A stretch of 64,000 nucleotides of DNA from Thiemannella venezuelensis (GTDB lineage Bacteria; Actinomycetota; Actinomycetes; Streptosporangiales; Streptosporangiaceae). The position numbers were made by a program, and so were the translations under genes. The stretch is taken from NCBI RefSeq assembly GCF_014203605.1, contig NZ_JACHJJ010000003.1, forward strand, positions 248,001 to 312,000, in the 5' to 3' direction. The notes below the pieces were generated by a model, which searched no databases, was not told the origin of the DNA, and saw nothing but the letters and a program-made list of their open reading frames with translations. Numbering within the stretch: position 1 is the first letter of the stretch; every line of letters starts with the position of its first letter. This document shows positions 62,310-64,000 of this stretch, one piece after another.

Positions 62310-62666
62310 ATGCGGTTCCTCATGATGACCACGGACGACAACGCGTCGGCGGGCAACCCCCCGGACGAGCGGATGATGGCCGAGATGGGCCGGTTCATCG
62401 AGGAGATGAGCAGGGCGGGGGTGCTGCTGGCGACCGGCGGGCTGGACCCCCGAGCCATCCACATCGAGTCCTCCGGCGGCAAGATCACCGTGACCGACGG
62501 CCCGTACGCCGAGGCCAAGGAGGTCGTCGTCGGCTTCGCGCTCATCGAGACGCGCACCAAGGAGGAGGCGATCGAGCTGTCCAGGCGCTTCTGGCAGATC
62601 GTCGGCGACGGCAAGGGCGTCATCCAGCAGGTGTTCGGACCGGAGGACCTGCAGGCCGGGCGGTGA
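62310..62666 (+). CDS. YCII-related (DGPF-type) protein
   Basis: 118 aa from the ATG at 62310, with AAAGGAG eight bases upstream; an earlier in-frame start at 62232 has none. The family pattern is complete: MRFLMMTTDDNAS start, MMAEMGRFIEEMSRAGVLLATGGLDPRA, the TVTDGPYAEAKEVVVGFALIE block (the DGPF motif appears as DGPY), and AIELSRRFWQIVGDG. Such proteins form a ferredoxin-like dimer of uncertain enzymatic role. It is followed 78 bp later by an ECF sigma factor of the DUF6596 type, the well-known DGPF-ECF42 pairing. Confidence 0.92.
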   Translation: MRFLMMTTDDNASAGNPPDERMMAEMGRFIEEMSRAGVLLATGGLDPRAIHIESSGGKITVTDGPYAEAKEVVVGFALIETRTKEEAIELSRRFWQIVGDGKGVIQQVFGPEDLQAGR

Positions 62667-62744
62667 GCCCGGGGAGGCCTGCGCCCGGGCGGGGTTCCCG
62701 CCCGGGCTTGCGCCGGGCGCGGCACGGGTGCTCTCATCGTCCGG

Positions 62745-64000
62745 GTGACGGCCTCTGACATCCATCGCACGGTCGACGCGGTCTGGCGGATCGAGTCGGC
62801 CCGGATCATCGCCGGTCTCGCCCGGCTGGTGCGCGACATCGGCCTCGCCGAGGAGCTGGCGCAGGACGCCCTGGTCGCGGCGCTGGAGCAGTGGCCGGAG
62901 TCAGGCGTGCCGGACAACCCGGGCGCCTGGCTCATGGCCGTCGCCAAGCGCCGGGCCGTCGACCGGATCCGCCGCCAGGAGCGGCTGGAGCGCAAGCTGG
63001 AGGAGATCGGGCACGGGCTGGAGAGCGCGGATCCCGCACCGGAGTTCGACGCCGTCCTCGACACCGAGCCCATCGAGGACGACATCCTCCGGCTGGTGTT
63101 CACCGCCTGCCACCCCGTCCTCTCCCCGCAGGCGCGCGCCGCGCTCACGCTCCGCATGCTCGGAGGCCTGTCGACCGAGGAGATCGCGCGGGCGTTCCTG
63201 GTCTCCGAGCCGACCGTCGCCCAGCGGATCGTCCGCGCCAAGCGCACGCTCGCCGAGGCGGGCGTGCCGTTCGAGGTGCCCGAGGGCGCCGAGCGCGCCG
63301 ACCGGCTGGCCTCCGTCCTGGAGGTCGTCTACCTGATCTTCAACGAGGGGTACGCGGCGACCGGCGGAACCGCGTGGGTGCGCCTGGACCTGTGCCAGGA
63401 GGCGCTGCGCCTGGGCCGCATCCTGGCCGAGCTCGCCCCGCAGGAGGCCGAGGTCCACGGGCTCGTCGCGCTGATGGAGATCCAGGCCTCGCGCTCCCGG
63501 GCGCGCACCGGCCCGTCCGGCGAACCCGTCCAGCTCCTCGACCAGAACCGCGCCCTCTGGGACCGGCTGCTGATCCGGCGCGGCTTCGAGGCGCTGCTGC
63601 GCGCGGAGAAGCTCGGCACGCCGCCCGGGCCGTACGTGCTGCAGGCCGCGATCGCCGCCTGCCACGCGCAGGCCCGCACCGCCGGCGAGACCGACTGGGC
63701 GCGCATCGCCGCCCTGTACGAGGTGCTCGTACGGCTGACGCCCTCGCCGGTCGTGCAGCTCAACCGGGCGGTCGCGCTGGGGATGGCGTACGGCCCGGAG
63801 CGCGGGCTGGAGCTCGTCGACGCGCTCGTCGCCGAGCCGTCGCTCAAGAACTACCACCTGCTGCCGTCCGTGCGCGGCGACCTCCTGGCCAGGCTCGGCC
63901 GCCTGGAGGAGGCCCGTGCGGAGTTCGAACGCGCGGCCTCCCTCACTCAGAACGCCCCCGAACGCGCCGCGCTGCTGAACCGCGCGGCCGCGTGCGCCCT
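62745..64000 (+). CDS. ECF sigma factor with long C-terminal extension (ECF42/DUF6596 type), 3' end outside window
   Basis: GTG start at 62745; about 418 residues are present and the frame is still open at the window end. Sigma-2 region: VDAVWRIESARIIAGLARLVRDIGLAEELAQDALVAALEQWP and AWLMAVAKRRAVDRIRRQERL. Sigma-4 region: LRLVFTACHPVLSPQARAALTLRMLGGLSTEEIARAFLVSEPTVAQRIVRAK (helix-turn-helix). The rest is the helical DUF6596/TPR-like extension (VVYLIFNEGYAAT, VQLNRAVALGMAYGPERGLEL) that regulates these sigma factors in place of an anti-sigma protein. Together with the YCII gene it forms the ECF42 pair. Confidence 0.93.
   Translation, partial: MTASDIHRTVDAVWRIESARIIAGLARLVRDIGLAEELAQDALVAALEQWPESGVPDNPGAWLMAVAKRRAVDRIRRQERLERKLEEIGHGLESADPAPEFDAVLDTEPIEDDILRLVFTACHPVLSPQARAALTLRMLGGLSTEEIARAFLVSEPTVAQRIVRAKRTLAEAGVPFEVPEGAERADRLASVLEVVYLIFNEGYAATGGTAWVRLDLCQEALRLGRILAELAPQEAEVHGLVALMEIQASRSRARTGPSGEPVQLLDQNRALWDRLLIRRGFEALLRAEKLGTPPGPYVLQAAIAACHAQARTAGETDWARIAALYEVLVRLTPSPVVQLNRAVALGMAYGPERGLELVDALVAEPSLKNYHLLPSVRGDLLARLGRLEEARAEFERAASLTQNAPERAALLNRAAACA

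Overview
The window is high-GC actinobacterial chromosome, most probably from a Streptosporangiales genome (Streptosporangium, Nonomuraea or a relative). The evidence is a WhiB regulator, the coenzyme F420 genes fbiA, fbiB and fbiC, DUF3499, DUF5719 and DUF5941 proteins, many GTG and TTG starts, and third codon positions that are almost all G or C. No rRNA, tRNA, CRISPR array, insertion sequence, integrase or phage gene was seen. The first gene (TetR type, 5' end missing) and the last gene (sigma factor, 3' end missing) run off the window.

Layout. 1-5.8 kb: a TetR and alpha/beta-hydrolase pair, a divergent SpoIIM-family/RDD membrane pair, a secreted LVIVD-repeat protein and a DUF305 lipoprotein. 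5.9-9.1 kb: two tandem S-adenosylhomocysteine hydrolase genes of different subtypes, with a divergent MerR regulator. 9.2-18.7 kb: a conserved actinobacterial core that resembles, from memory, the M. tuberculosis Rv3255c-Rv3267 neighbourhood. It holds CDF transporter, SIS isomerase, Trm112-like protein, phosphomannomutase, DUF3499, metallopeptidase-like protein, DUF5719, a large glycosyltransferase and WhiB. 18.9-28 kb: a repetitive Gln/Pro-rich membrane protein, then fbiA-fbiB, a solute-binding/VWA protein and fbiC. Three of the genes for F420 are therefore within 7 kb, while fbiD is not seen.

28.4-57.1 kb is a large cell-envelope glycan island. It encodes a mannose-1-phosphate guanylyltransferase-like enzyme, two paralogous flippase-like membrane proteins around a methyltransferase, a GT4 and a polyprenyl-phosphate GT2, two divergent GT39-like membrane proteins, two LytR-CpsA-Psr (LCP) transferases, an acyltransferase, more glycosyltransferases, and a cassette for CDP-activated polyols. 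The cassette (46.7-54.5 kb) has an NTP transferase, a glycerol-1-phosphate-dehydrogenase-like enzyme, two CDP-alcohol phosphotransferases, DUF5941, an IspD/TarI-like cytidylyltransferase and a PfkB-like protein lacking its catalytic motif. Read together, GT2/GT39 enzymes would build lipid-linked glycans, flippase-like proteins may move them, CDP-polyol enzymes would supply polyol phosphate, and LCP proteins would attach finished polymer to peptidoglycan. This is the best candidate for an undescribed system.

57.1-64 kb: a STAS anti-anti-sigma factor, an APC permease, a secreted glycerophosphodiesterase, a receptor-type Ser/Thr kinase, and a YCII (DGPF) protein followed by an ECF sigma factor with a long C-terminal extension (an ECF42-type pair).

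All identifications come from reading the sequence and from knowledge of the families. No database search was run. Several starts were moved from the longest open frame to an internal start supported by a Shine-Dalgarno sequence (SD) or by a 4-nt overlap with the preceding gene.
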